Part shown: in pieces, positions 50,955-60,264 of the stretch
Layout of the letters: each line of letters opens with the position of its first letter
How positions within the stretch are numbered: position 1 is the first letter of the stretch
Assembly (NCBI GenBank): GCA_947466075.1
Contig: CANIBP010000014.1
Location: 38,354-102,353 of the forward strand
From: Verrucomicrobiaceae bacterium
GTDB lineage: Bacteria > Verrucomicrobiota > Verrucomicrobiia > Verrucomicrobiales > Verrucomicrobiaceae
Length of the DNA: 64,000 bases
Direction: 5' to 3'
The notes under the pieces: generated by a model
Told to the model about the DNA's origin: nothing
The model's database searches: none
What the model saw: the letters and a program-made list of their open reading frames with translations, nothing else
Translations under genes and position numbers: made by a program

Positions 50955-51401
50955 ATGATGACCATCTCAAAATCCTGTTCTAGTCCTGGTTGCGAAGCGA
51001 CGAGTGGCGATGTCGCGTTCCAGTTGTATGACGGCATACCACTCTGCCCCGACCATTATCGACAAAAGATTAAGTGTGACCTCATGAACCAGTTCGAGGC
51101 ATGGCATCAGGGAACTGACCCGCCTCAGCGATTCAAGTATCTGTTGGGCAGGGTATCCCATGAGGAGGATTGGCCCATGAAAGGGGGCAGCTACCTGAGC
51201 AGGGCAAGAATTCGCGACCGAGGTTACGCATTCGAGAAAACACCCTGTGGTTGCCGCTTTTGCATTACGCGTCATCCAGGAGCATTCAAAAACGGCTATG
51301 TGGAAAAGAAGGTTGTAGAAACCTGGAGCGCCGATCTGCAAGCTGAGACGCTCACATTGATCGCATGCAGGAATTGGACCGCTGAAGACCCGGACCTATA
51401 A
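50955..51401 (+). CDS. Hypothetical Cys-rich protein
   Basis: CSSPGCE...CPDHY...CGCRFCITRH cysteine pairs. Confidence 0.6.
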   Translation: MMTISKSCSSPGCEATSGDVAFQLYDGIPLCPDHYRQKIKCDLMNQFEAWHQGTDPPQRFKYLLGRVSHEEDWPMKGGSYLSRARIRDRGYAFEKTPCGCRFCITRHPGAFKNGYVEKKVVETWSADLQAETLTLIACRNWTAEDPDL

Positions 51402-51650
51402 AGGTTCCGCCTCCGCAACATCGAAAGGCAGGTTGAAATACCCGAACACCGCCTTGGTTCGTTCGAAGATCTGGCGCTCGCTCATTCCGGCACGTTCACA
51501 CATCTCGTTCATCGGCACAAAACCACAGCTGATGAACTGCACCACCTCCAAGGGATTGATCTGCACCTGGACTTGTGGCTTTCCTGGACCTTGAGCGCAT
51601 CCAGTGAATCAAGGCAGCACATCACCATCATCATGAGGTTCTCGGTGTGT
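51396..51650 (-). pseudogene. Frameshifted coding remnant on minus strand
   Basis: SSHTENLMMMVMCCLDSLDALKVQ in one frame and GPGKPQVQVQINPLEVVQFISCGFVPMNEMCERAGMSERQIFERTKAVFGYFNLPFDVAEAEPL* in the next; no intact ORF. Confidence 0.4.
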
Positions 51651-51714
51651 GACGACACCAAGGGGGTCTCAAAAAAATGCTTGATCGTTTATCAAAGCAG
51701 CCTGTTCTCTAAAA

Positions 51715-52302
51715 ATGCAGAAGCACAAATTGGAACTCCCAACAGCGCCACCAGTCACAGGACGAGTTCCGCAGCTACCCCAACGAGTCCAAATTATTGA
51801 TGACACCAAGGATTCGGTTGCACAAAAGCCAGTCTCATTGCCACAAGCAAAAGAGATCGGTGTTGCTGTCGTTGGGCATGACAATCCAGAATTCGACGAA
51901 GCCACGGCTCAACGAATTGGTGATCTTCTGCAAGAGTTTATTGTTGGCTTGGACAGCAAAAAGAGGTTCGACGACGCCTTGGTCATCGCCAGACTGCATC
52001 GCAAGGTGCAGCCGCAAAATTTGACGGGCTACTATACTGAAGCGTTGATGCTTTTCAGCTTAGGCCGTTATGACGAGGCAAGGGGAGTCCTTTTGAATGC
52101 ACCCGAAGCCGTGTGGGATTATCCACAGTTTCACCACAATATGGCGTGCATTGAGGTTGGCTTGGGGAAACTCCCCGCAGGGTTGGAGCATGCGACAGCG
52201 GCAGCGCGGCTGAACAAAAACGCGCTGCGTGAAATGCTCAAAGACCCAGATCTCAAACCAATCTGGGTGCCCCTCAAACAAAACACGAAGGATATTCGAT
52301 AA
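51715..52302 (+). CDS. Hypothetical TPR-like protein
   Basis: ALVIARLHRKVQPQNLTGYYTEALMLFSLGRYDEARGVLLNAP...AGLEHATAAARLN helical-repeat-like. Confidence 0.6.
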   Translation: MQKHKLELPTAPPVTGRVPQLPQRVQIIDDTKDSVAQKPVSLPQAKEIGVAVVGHDNPEFDEATAQRIGDLLQEFIVGLDSKKRFDDALVIARLHRKVQPQNLTGYYTEALMLFSLGRYDEARGVLLNAPEAVWDYPQFHHNMACIEVGLGKLPAGLEHATAAARLNKNALREMLKDPDLKPIWVPLKQNTKDIR

Positions 52303-52375
52303 CGGCTGCCTAGTGGTATCCAAGCCGGAGCGAAAATAATGTGCCCATTTCCGTTTTTCTCGACATGCTGGCAGA

Positions 52376-52999
52376 ATGGACTCCCACAGTTTGATCGAAG
52401 ACAATTTGCCTCTTGCCGAATTGATCGCGCTGGAATATGCGAATATTCCTGGCAGCAGCGTGGATGACGCAAGGTCTGAGGCCCACATGGCATTGATGCG
52501 GGCTGCCGATGCTTACGATTCAGAAAAAGGTGAGTTCATAAATTTTGCGTCTCGGGTGATGAGGAACGCGCTCAATTCCTTGTATGCCAAGCAACTGCGA
52601 TATGCACGCATATTCCCCAAGTCCCTGGAAGACCCGGTCGATTGGAGCAAGCTCAGAATGGCCAGAGGAACCAATGGCAGTTCTGACCAACTCCAACCGA
52701 GTGATCCCAAACAGGATGTGCTCAAAGAGGTTCGCAGACAGGAAACTTTGGCGGCTTTGGGTGCTGTTTTGAATCTGCTTTCTCCTCGCGAGCGTTTGCT
52801 GGTGGACGCGCTTAGAAATGGAAGCAGCTATGCAGAGATTGGCGAAAATTTGGGGGTAACCAAGCAGGCAGCTCACAAAGCTGTGAAATCAGGCATTGCC
52901 AAGCTGCGTGAGGGGCTTGCAAGGATGGGGTATCGCGGACTTGCCTCCGATGGGCACTTGGATTCGGGCGAAAAAAACAATGCACGCCAGAGCGGTTGA
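52376..52999 (+). CDS. RNA polymerase sigma-70 family factor
   Basis: Region 2 AHMALMRAADAYDSEKGEFINFASRVMRNALNS; region 4 LLSPRERLLVDALRNGSSYAEIGENLGVTKQAAHKAVKSGIAKLR. Confidence 0.85.
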   Translation: MDSHSLIEDNLPLAELIALEYANIPGSSVDDARSEAHMALMRAADAYDSEKGEFINFASRVMRNALNSLYAKQLRYARIFPKSLEDPVDWSKLRMARGTNGSSDQLQPSDPKQDVLKEVRRQETLAALGAVLNLLSPRERLLVDALRNGSSYAEIGENLGVTKQAAHKAVKSGIAKLREGLARMGYRGLASDGHLDSGEKNNARQSG

Positions 53000-53038
53000 C
53001 GTTTTTACGGCTGGTTTGTATAAAGAATTAAACCGCTC
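52990..53038 (+). promoter_or_regulatory. Sigma-70-type promoter TTGACG-N17-TATAAA within GAGCGGTT...AACCGCTC inverted repeat
   Basis: -35 at 52996-53001, -10 at 53019-53024, 17-bp spacer; IR arms 52990-52997 and 53031-53038. Confidence 0.7.
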
Positions 53039-53058
53039 CCCCCTCAACAATCGAAACT

Positions 53059-54060
53059 GTGAATCCGCAGCAAGACAGCTCACAAAACCTATATCTTGTC
53101 CATCACGCGGGGCAGGTTCAAGGGCCGTTCGACCTCGATTTCGTTGAAGCGATGGTGATGTCGGGTGTTTACGCGCCCACCGTCATGATTCAGAAGGTTG
53201 GAACCAATTCGCAAGTTGCGTTTCCTCAGGTGATTCGATCCAAGTCAGGATTGCCCCCACTCAGTCAAGGAGCCGCCCGTGCAGTCCAAAAAGAAACGAG
53301 CAGTGCTGTGCTTGCGCCAGCAACACGCATTCCAGAATCCAGACATCAATCCACACCACAGACTGGCATAACCGACTCAAAGCCGCTGAGCATTGAGGCA
53401 AAACTTGCATGGGTCATTTGCATAACCGCTGGTCTGTTTCTCTTCTGGGTTTTTGAAGAGGTCTCCTCAAAAAGAACATCTCCACCAAAACAAACTGCGG
53501 CTGCTCCCTCAGCTGATAATTCGTGGAGCCAGAATCAGCCTCAACAGACGGTGCCACCACAAACCAAACCGGTGATTTCACAGCCTGTTTACACTCCTCC
53601 TGCTCCAATCTACACGCCCCCCGCTCCACTGACATACACCCCACCTCCTTCACCACTATCCTCTGGGTTTCCTACAACTTCATACCCGAGGTCACCTTCA
53701 GTCGCGACACCGGGAACCGCATCAGAAGAATCGACTCAAATTTATCGTGACGCCTCCGGGCGCATGTTCCGCGTTCCAAACTCGGCCTACTACGGGCTGC
53801 TCTCAAAGAAAACGGCGCTGGAATCGGAAAAAACAGCTTTGGACCAAGCTGAGACTGAACTCAGTGCTCTTGGCGCTGACATTGATCGCTCACGTCGCTA
53901 CCTGGACCGCACCAGCCAATATTCGATTGATTCGTTTAATCAAAAAGTGAATCGGGTCAACGAAATGAGCAATCGCCTTCAGGATGCAACGGATGCCTAT
54001 AATCGGGGAGTGGATGCCTTTAACACCGAGTTGGCGAGGGTCGGCACACCCATCTACTAA
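53059..54060 (+). CDS. GYF-like domain, TM, Pro-rich linker and C-terminal coiled-coil protein
   Basis: NLYLVHHAGQVQGPFDLDFVEAMVMSGVYAPTVMIQKVG; TM WVICITAGLFLFWVF; PPAPIYTPPAPLTYTPPPSP; GTG start. Confidence 0.7.
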   Translation: MNPQQDSSQNLYLVHHAGQVQGPFDLDFVEAMVMSGVYAPTVMIQKVGTNSQVAFPQVIRSKSGLPPLSQGAARAVQKETSSAVLAPATRIPESRHQSTPQTGITDSKPLSIEAKLAWVICITAGLFLFWVFEEVSSKRTSPPKQTAAAPSADNSWSQNQPQQTVPPQTKPVISQPVYTPPAPIYTPPAPLTYTPPPSPLSSGFPTTSYPRSPSVATPGTASEESTQIYRDASGRMFRVPNSAYYGLLSKKTALESEKTALDQAETELSALGADIDRSRRYLDRTSQYSIDSFNQKVNRVNEMSNRLQDATDAYNRGVDAFNTELARVGTPIY

Positions 54061-54066
54061 CAGCTC

Positions 54067-55164
54067 ATGGCAATTCTCTCCGAAGGCCAAAACATTCGCG
54101 ATACCTACGAGGTCGAAAGATTTCTGGGCGAAGGTGCCTTTGCGGAGGTTTTCCGCGTGCGGCACCGCTTTCTGGGAAGACAGGCGATGAAAGTGTTCAA
54201 GGGCGCTGGTATGACCTTGCCCGACATTGAGGACATGCTCGGGGAGGCGATCATGCTGTCGAAGATCGGCCATCCAAATATCGTTCGTGTGTTCGATGCC
54301 AATACCGTTGAAACTCCCAAGGGACTTTATGGCTACTTCACCATGGAAAACGTTCCGGGCGGTAGCCTGGATAAATTCTGGCAATCGCATGGTACGGAAT
54401 TTGTCCCGTTGGCAACAACGGTCGATATAATCAAGCAGGTTTGTCGTGGGCTTTCGGTGGCTCACCGTGAACAACCGCCCATTGTGCATCGCGACATCAA
54501 GCCACAGAACATACTGGTCGGTTACGAGACGGATGGATTGCGAGCGCGTGTCAGCGACTTTGGCTTGGCGAAGCGGGTCAATCCACTAACTCTGCTTGCG
54601 ACTGCCGCTGGCACGATCAGTTTTAAACCGCCAGAGGCGTTTACAGAAAGCAAAGGTGACTCTTGTGCTGCCGATGTCTGGGCCATCGGCACCACGCTCT
54701 ACCTGCTGCTCACCGACCAGTTGCCCTACAAGTACCCTACAGATCTGGGATGGGGCAGCAAAGACCTGTTCAAAGAAGAGATTCGCCCAGCTTCGGAATT
54801 GAATGCCGATGTGAATGCCGCTTTGGATGCCATCATCACGCGATCATTGAGCTTCAGGCCGGCGGACAGATTTCAAAATGCCATGGAAATGCTTGATGCG
54901 TTGGAGCGCTGGAGGCCGGGGCATGGCACCGCTTCTTCCAAACAACTTGCAGCCGATGTGTCCAAAGCCGCATTGGGCACCGCTCACTCATCACCCAATC
55001 AGGTGATGGCAGAGCAGATGGCCCTTCAGTCCATTGAACTCAAAAAGCAGGGGCGTCTCTCAGCTGCGGCAGATGTGATGGAGGAAGCCTTCAACAAGTG
55101 GCCTGATCTTCGTCAAAAATACGCCCCGCAAGTGCGTCTCTGGCGGTGCGGCATTTCCATGTAA
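54067..55164 (+). CDS. Serine/threonine protein kinase
   Basis: LGEGAFAEVFRV, MKVFK, VHRDIKPQNIL, SDFGLAKR. Confidence 0.92.
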   Translation: MAILSEGQNIRDTYEVERFLGEGAFAEVFRVRHRFLGRQAMKVFKGAGMTLPDIEDMLGEAIMLSKIGHPNIVRVFDANTVETPKGLYGYFTMENVPGGSLDKFWQSHGTEFVPLATTVDIIKQVCRGLSVAHREQPPIVHRDIKPQNILVGYETDGLRARVSDFGLAKRVNPLTLLATAAGTISFKPPEAFTESKGDSCAADVWAIGTTLYLLLTDQLPYKYPTDLGWGSKDLFKEEIRPASELNADVNAALDAIITRSLSFRPADRFQNAMEMLDALERWRPGHGTASSKQLAADVSKAALGTAHSSPNQVMAEQMALQSIELKKQGRLSAAADVMEEAFNKWPDLRQKYAPQVRLWRCGISM

Positions 55165-55174
55165 GTCCAATTTT

Positions 55175-57241
55175 ATGAGTCAGCCCACAGGAACAAATGA
55201 ATGCGCACCCCTTTTGGAGGCTTGCACACTCGAACTGTACCAGAAGAACATTTTCCGAATCACCGGGTTGCCAGTCGATGCCACCCCCAAAGAGGTTGCT
55301 AAGCAGGCTCAAAGATTACAGATGATGATGGAGGAGGGCATGGAAGGAACTGCGGCCGGTGCCAAAGCCGCTTTCCCTTTGGCCCCACCACCGACCACTG
55401 AGCAGATACGTGATGCCTTGGCGCGGATGAAGGAACCTGAGCATCGACTGGTGGATGAATTCTTTTGGTATTGGCCCGAAAAGTTTGGCTCCAGCAAGGA
55501 AGACATCTCCATTCAAGCTTTACTCGCCGGAGACGCACAGAAGGCCATCGAGGTTTGGGGGGAACGAGAAAGTGAGGGGTCTTTCGCAGCTCAGCATAAT
55601 CTAGCCATCATGTTTCACATGTTTGCGGTCGATTGGACCAATCACCATGTGGCATATGAACTTGACGCTGGACGCGATGAGACAATCATGAGCTACTGGC
55701 GTGATTCCTTCGAGCGCTGGGAGGCGTTGGTCGATTCGGATGAACTCTGGGAAGTGCTCAAAGATCGAGTACGCTCTCTCGAAGATGAGGCGCTGACCAC
55801 GGGATTTGTGCGCAGAATGCGTCGGCTGCTCCCACAAGCATTGGATCGGGTCAATGCTGAGGCTGCTCTAAAGTTTGCGGAGCAGGGCCGAATGGATTGG
55901 GCAAAATTCCATGTGGACTTCATGCGGCAGACCAACCAGGGACAAGATGACGTGGAAAGCACAGCAGAACTGGTGTTGACACCCATACGAAAACGAGTTG
56001 ATCAACAACTAAAGTCAGCTCAAACGCAGTCTGAAAGAAAACCCGATCAAGGCACGCAACTCGCCTCTGATCTCATGATCGCGTCAACACCTCTGATGGG
56101 TATTTATGATCTCTTTCATGGCGATGAAGCACACCAACGAAATGATCTTTTCGACAGTGTTGCGGAGACTGTGGCAAATTTGCTGGTCGCACATCAAAAG
56201 GCTACAGGAGACAATCAAACCTTTGTGGAATTGTTGAAACAGGCCCTCCAGTTCGCCTCCGGCATGCACATTCGAGAGCGCTTGATGAGAAATATCGCGA
56301 TTGGCGAGAACAACCTTGCTGGTGAGCAACTTGAGCCAATCTTCAACTCTCTTCGCACAATCAAAGAAAGCTCTCTCGGTCCGGCACAAAAACTACAGCA
56401 AGTTCAGCGAACAATCATGACGCAACTGCCGTCATGGGCGTCAACCCTGGGGCCAAGCTCCGAGACTTACAACAATCTTGTCAATACTGTTGCCATCACT
56501 TTGCGCGAAATATCAATCGCGGCTCATAACGATGGAAGCGATTCAGCAACGGCGGCGGCAGCCATCAATTTGGCATTAAAATTAGCAACCGATCCCGATC
56601 TCAAAAAGCGTATGATGGATGATCGGAGCACGCTAGAGAAGATTTTTAACGAGCAAAAGCAGTGGGATAGAACGATCAAAATTAGATCCGATGAGTTTGA
56701 GGTGACTCAGAGTTTTGTGCGCTACAACGGAACTCAAATTGCCGCCGCAAACATTACCGGGCTTCGGTTCGGAATTTTTACCCAGGTCGTAAATGGGATT
56801 GCAAGCACATCATATTTAATTGGCGTTCGCGGGCGAGATGATTCGATTTCGGTAGAATGTAAGCGGTTTTTTCGGAGTGACGCGCAGGCCCAAGCAGACT
56901 TCACTTCAATACTCGAATCTCTGTATCATCAAATTCTCCCGAATTACGTAACGATGCTTGCAGAATATATCACGTCAGGAAAGCGAACGGTTCAAGTTGG
57001 ACCCCTGTTGCTTACAAAGACCGGTGTGAGTTGCGAAACGGGTTCGTTGTGGTGGAAAAAAGAACTTCTAATTCCTTATCGGAACTTTGGCTTCAATGAT
57101 TACCAAGGGCATGTCCATGTATCTGCTGAACACCCTGAGAAAATTCATTTTGCACTGAGTCGCAGAGACGTTTGGAATGCCGTAATCATTGAAAAGTTAG
57201 TTGAAATTATAAATCTTATCCAAGCTGGTGGCACCAAATAA
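55175..57241 (+). CDS. Large protein with degenerate J-domain-like N-terminus and PH-like C-terminus
   Basis: NIFRITGLPVDATPKEVAKQAQRLQ...TTEQIRDALARMKEPEHRLVDEFFWYWP; no HPD motif. Confidence 0.55.
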   Translation: MSQPTGTNECAPLLEACTLELYQKNIFRITGLPVDATPKEVAKQAQRLQMMMEEGMEGTAAGAKAAFPLAPPPTTEQIRDALARMKEPEHRLVDEFFWYWPEKFGSSKEDISIQALLAGDAQKAIEVWGERESEGSFAAQHNLAIMFHMFAVDWTNHHVAYELDAGRDETIMSYWRDSFERWEALVDSDELWEVLKDRVRSLEDEALTTGFVRRMRRLLPQALDRVNAEAALKFAEQGRMDWAKFHVDFMRQTNQGQDDVESTAELVLTPIRKRVDQQLKSAQTQSERKPDQGTQLASDLMIASTPLMGIYDLFHGDEAHQRNDLFDSVAETVANLLVAHQKATGDNQTFVELLKQALQFASGMHIRERLMRNIAIGENNLAGEQLEPIFNSLRTIKESSLGPAQKLQQVQRTIMTQLPSWASTLGPSSETYNNLVNTVAITLREISIAAHNDGSDSATAAAAINLALKLATDPDLKKRMMDDRSTLEKIFNEQKQWDRTIKIRSDEFEVTQSFVRYNGTQIAAANITGLRFGIFTQVVNGIASTSYLIGVRGRDDSISVECKRFFRSDAQAQADFTSILESLYHQILPNYVTMLAEYITSGKRTVQVGPLLLTKTGVSCETGSLWWKKELLIPYRNFGFNDYQGHVHVSAEHPEKIHFALSRRDVWNAVIIEKLVEIINLIQAGGTK

Positions 57242-57261
57242 ACTCAAACTACCATTCCACT

Positions 57262-57753
57262 ATGAACGTCCCTGATTCGCTCTCAATACCGCAGGTTCAA
57301 ATGCCTGATCCCCGTCAATTTGCGAATGATCTGATTCAGGCGGCGGTTGCAGCCACGAATTCCAATCGAAAAGATCCAAGCAGCGATCTCAATGAACAGG
57401 GCCTTGTGAAAGCTTTGATAGCTGTCGCTAACCAAAGTTGGCGTATGGGTAGCGCCTTGATTGATGCTGAAACATCAGAGCCGAAAGCAAACCTTACACC
57501 CCAAGACATACGTAAACTTTCCAACGCCTTGGACGCAATACGTGAATGCATTCAAGGACTTGGTCTCAAGGTGATTGATCGAACAGGTGAAGCCTTTGAT
57601 TCGGGTTTGCCCGATCAGGTGGTGACTGAAGAACCTCAAGAAGCCATTAGCAAAGAACGGATCATTCGCACGATTAGACCCACCATCATGTGGAACCAGA
57701 CGATGGTTCAACGGGGCGAGATCGACATTGCCGTACCAACATCCAAGAAATAA
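57262..57753 (+). CDS. GrpE-like nucleotide exchange factor
   Basis: C-term GLKVIDRTGEAFDSGLPDQVVTEE...TIRPTIMWNQTMVQRGEIDIAV resembles the GrpE beta-domain; directly upstream of Hsp70. Confidence 0.6.
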   Translation: MNVPDSLSIPQVQMPDPRQFANDLIQAAVAATNSNRKDPSSDLNEQGLVKALIAVANQSWRMGSALIDAETSEPKANLTPQDIRKLSNALDAIRECIQGLGLKVIDRTGEAFDSGLPDQVVTEEPQEAISKERIIRTIRPTIMWNQTMVQRGEIDIAVPTSKK

Positions 57754-57766
57754 CAATCATAACAGC

Positions 57767-60256
57767 ATGAGCAGAAGCACCATTGACTTTGGAATTGATC
57801 TTGGAACTACGAATAGCGCCATCGCTGTTCTGAACGGAATTGAACCTCAGATCATCAAGAATTCGGACGACCAAGATGTAACCCCTTCAGCGGTTTTTAT
57901 CAACAAACAGGGGCTGGCATTTGTTGGAACGAGGGCGAAAAATGCGTTGGCCAGCGAGCGCAATCATGGAGATGCTTATGTCGAGTTTAAACGACAGATG
58001 GGGACGCCTCACCTTTATGATTTTGCTTCAAGCGGGCAGCGCAGAAAACCAGAAGAATTGTCTGCTGAAGTATTGAAAGCGATGCGTGCCTCTGGTGAGG
58101 CTAAGACCGGAGAGGTGATTCAGTCAGCGGTGATCACGGTGCCTGCGGCGTTCGAACTGCACCAATGTGATGCCACTCGACGTGCTGCTGAGTTGGCTGG
58201 TTTCACTGCAAGTCCGCTTCTCACCGAGCCAGTAGCCGCAGCTCTGGCTTACGGCTTCCAGATCGATTCTGAGAAGGCGTATTGGCTGGTTTATGATTTT
58301 GGTGGAGGGACTTTTGACGCCGCCTTGATCAAGGCGAATGAAGGGATGATCAATGTGGTGCATCATGGTGGCGACAATTTTCTTGGTGGCTCCGATATTG
58401 ATTGGTCCGTGGTGGAAAAACTTGTTATCCCGCAGCTCACAAAAAACTTCAACCTGCCGGGCTTTGCTCGTGGATCAGAGCGTTGGGGGACAGAGATGAA
58501 GCGCCTCAAGCACGCGGTTGAGACGGCGCGCATCGAGCTTTCCATCAAGGACAAGACAACTTTGAGTGGAGGGATCGCCTTTGAAGATGCCACGGGAAAC
58601 ACCATCGAATGCGATGAGATTGTGCTGAGCCGTAACGATATTATTGCTGTTGCTGAACCAATCATTATGCGGTCAGTAGAAATTTGTTGTCGAGTGCTCA
58701 AGGAAAAAAATCTTAGCACGCAGGCCGTGCAAAAAGTGATTGTGGTAGGGGGGCCAACCAAGGCCCCCTACTTCCGAGAAATGCTCAACGCAGGCTTGGG
58801 CATCCCCATCGACTTTAGCCAAGATCCGTTGACTGTAGTTGCTCGCGGAGCTGCTGTTTTCGCAGGCACTCAAAAAGTGGACTCAAAACTACAGAAGAAA
58901 GCGGCGGCAGGAGAATTTCAGGTCAATATTTCAGATAGTTACAAGCCGGTGGGGCACGAAATTGATCCCTTGATCGCCGGCAAAGTGATGAATCCAACTG
59001 GAGAACCTATAGTTGGATTCACGCTTGAGTTTGTTAATCGCGATACCAAGTGGCGCAGTGGACAAATTCCGCTGAACGCAGAGGGTGCTTTTATGGCAAA
59101 TTTGCTGGCTGAGAAGGGTTCGCGAAACACGTTTCACATCGAAATTGCAGACCGCCACGGCACGATACAAAAAGCCGTGCCTGACCATGTAGTTTACACG
59201 ATTGGAGCCGTGATCGAAGAGCAGCCATTACTCAAATCCATCGGCTTAGGTCTTGCGGATGGAACCGTTGAGTGGTTTTTCAAGGCTGGTTCTGGTCTTC
59301 CGCAGAAAAAACGAGGAGGAAAAGCATACAGGACCACGATTGCCTTGAAAACAGGACAACCAGGCGAGCCAGTTCGCATTCCAGTTTTTGAAGGTGAGAA
59401 TGAACTTGCGATGCGAAATCGGGAAGTTGGAGCACTAGAGATTGATTCGTCAATGGTGCGTCGCGACCTCCTGGCAGGGGCAGAGGTCGAAGTGACACTG
59501 AAAGTCACTGAATCCCGAACAATTAAACTGGAAGCCTATTTTCCGCTCTTGGACGAAGAATTCAAAAAGGATCTGAAGATCGAAAAGCAGGAGGCTGATG
59601 CGACGTTGATTGCTGCAACGCTGAGGGAAGAGAAGGCGAGGCTCGAAGAGCTTAAACAAAAAGCCGAACAAGCTGGAGATGCGGCCGTCCTCGATGAGTT
59701 AGAGAAACTGGAATCTGATCGGGAACTTGTTGATGCCGTGCGCGCAGCCAAAGGAGATCCTGCAGCCGCAGAGAAGGCGCAAAAGAGGCTTTTGGATCTG
59801 CAGCTTCAACTCGATGCTGCACAGGAAAAGTTGAAATGGCCCACGCTTATCGCGGAAGCCAAGGAGCTTCAGGGAGAGCTTCAAGAACTGGCCTCAAGAC
59901 ATGGAAATAGCGGCCAGAAAGACAAAGCAGAGGACTGGTCTGATGCTGTGGAATCAATCATCGCGAAGAAACAGACAGATCGGCTAGCGAAAAAAATTGA
60001 GGAGGGCCATTCCATTTATGCACAAATTCTATTTTCAATCCCTGCTTACTGGGTGGGCCAGTTTCAACGTATGGAAGGTGAGAAGCACAAATTTAGGGAC
60101 TCAGATGCAGCAGAACGTTTGTTTGAGCGTGGTAGGAGCTATCTCCAGCAAAACAATGTGGAGGGACTTACCGATGTTGTGAGGAAACTTTGGAATCTCC
60201 TTCCCAAAGATGAAGCCGAGAAAGCACAAAGCGGAATTGGGTCAACCATTCTCTGA
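57767..60256 (+). CDS. Hsp70/DnaK-family protein with inserted beta-sandwich-like segment
   Basis: FGIDLGTTNSAIAVL, VPAAFELHQCDATRRAAELAGF, YDFGGGTFDAAL, VVGGPTKAPYFREML; C-terminal coiled coil. Confidence 0.92.
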   Translation: MSRSTIDFGIDLGTTNSAIAVLNGIEPQIIKNSDDQDVTPSAVFINKQGLAFVGTRAKNALASERNHGDAYVEFKRQMGTPHLYDFASSGQRRKPEELSAEVLKAMRASGEAKTGEVIQSAVITVPAAFELHQCDATRRAAELAGFTASPLLTEPVAAALAYGFQIDSEKAYWLVYDFGGGTFDAALIKANEGMINVVHHGGDNFLGGSDIDWSVVEKLVIPQLTKNFNLPGFARGSERWGTEMKRLKHAVETARIELSIKDKTTLSGGIAFEDATGNTIECDEIVLSRNDIIAVAEPIIMRSVEICCRVLKEKNLSTQAVQKVIVVGGPTKAPYFREMLNAGLGIPIDFSQDPLTVVARGAAVFAGTQKVDSKLQKKAAAGEFQVNISDSYKPVGHEIDPLIAGKVMNPTGEPIVGFTLEFVNRDTKWRSGQIPLNAEGAFMANLLAEKGSRNTFHIEIADRHGTIQKAVPDHVVYTIGAVIEEQPLLKSIGLGLADGTVEWFFKAGSGLPQKKRGGKAYRTTIALKTGQPGEPVRIPVFEGENELAMRNREVGALEIDSSMVRRDLLAGAEVEVTLKVTESRTIKLEAYFPLLDEEFKKDLKIEKQEADATLIAATLREEKARLEELKQKAEQAGDAAVLDELEKLESDRELVDAVRAAKGDPAAAEKAQKRLLDLQLQLDAAQEKLKWPTLIAEAKELQGELQELASRHGNSGQKDKAEDWSDAVESIIAKKQTDRLAKKIEEGHSIYAQILFSIPAYWVGQFQRMEGEKHKFRDSDAAERLFERGRSYLQQNNVEGLTDVVRKLWNLLPKDEAEKAQSGIGSTIL

Positions 60257-60264
60257 TTTCGACC

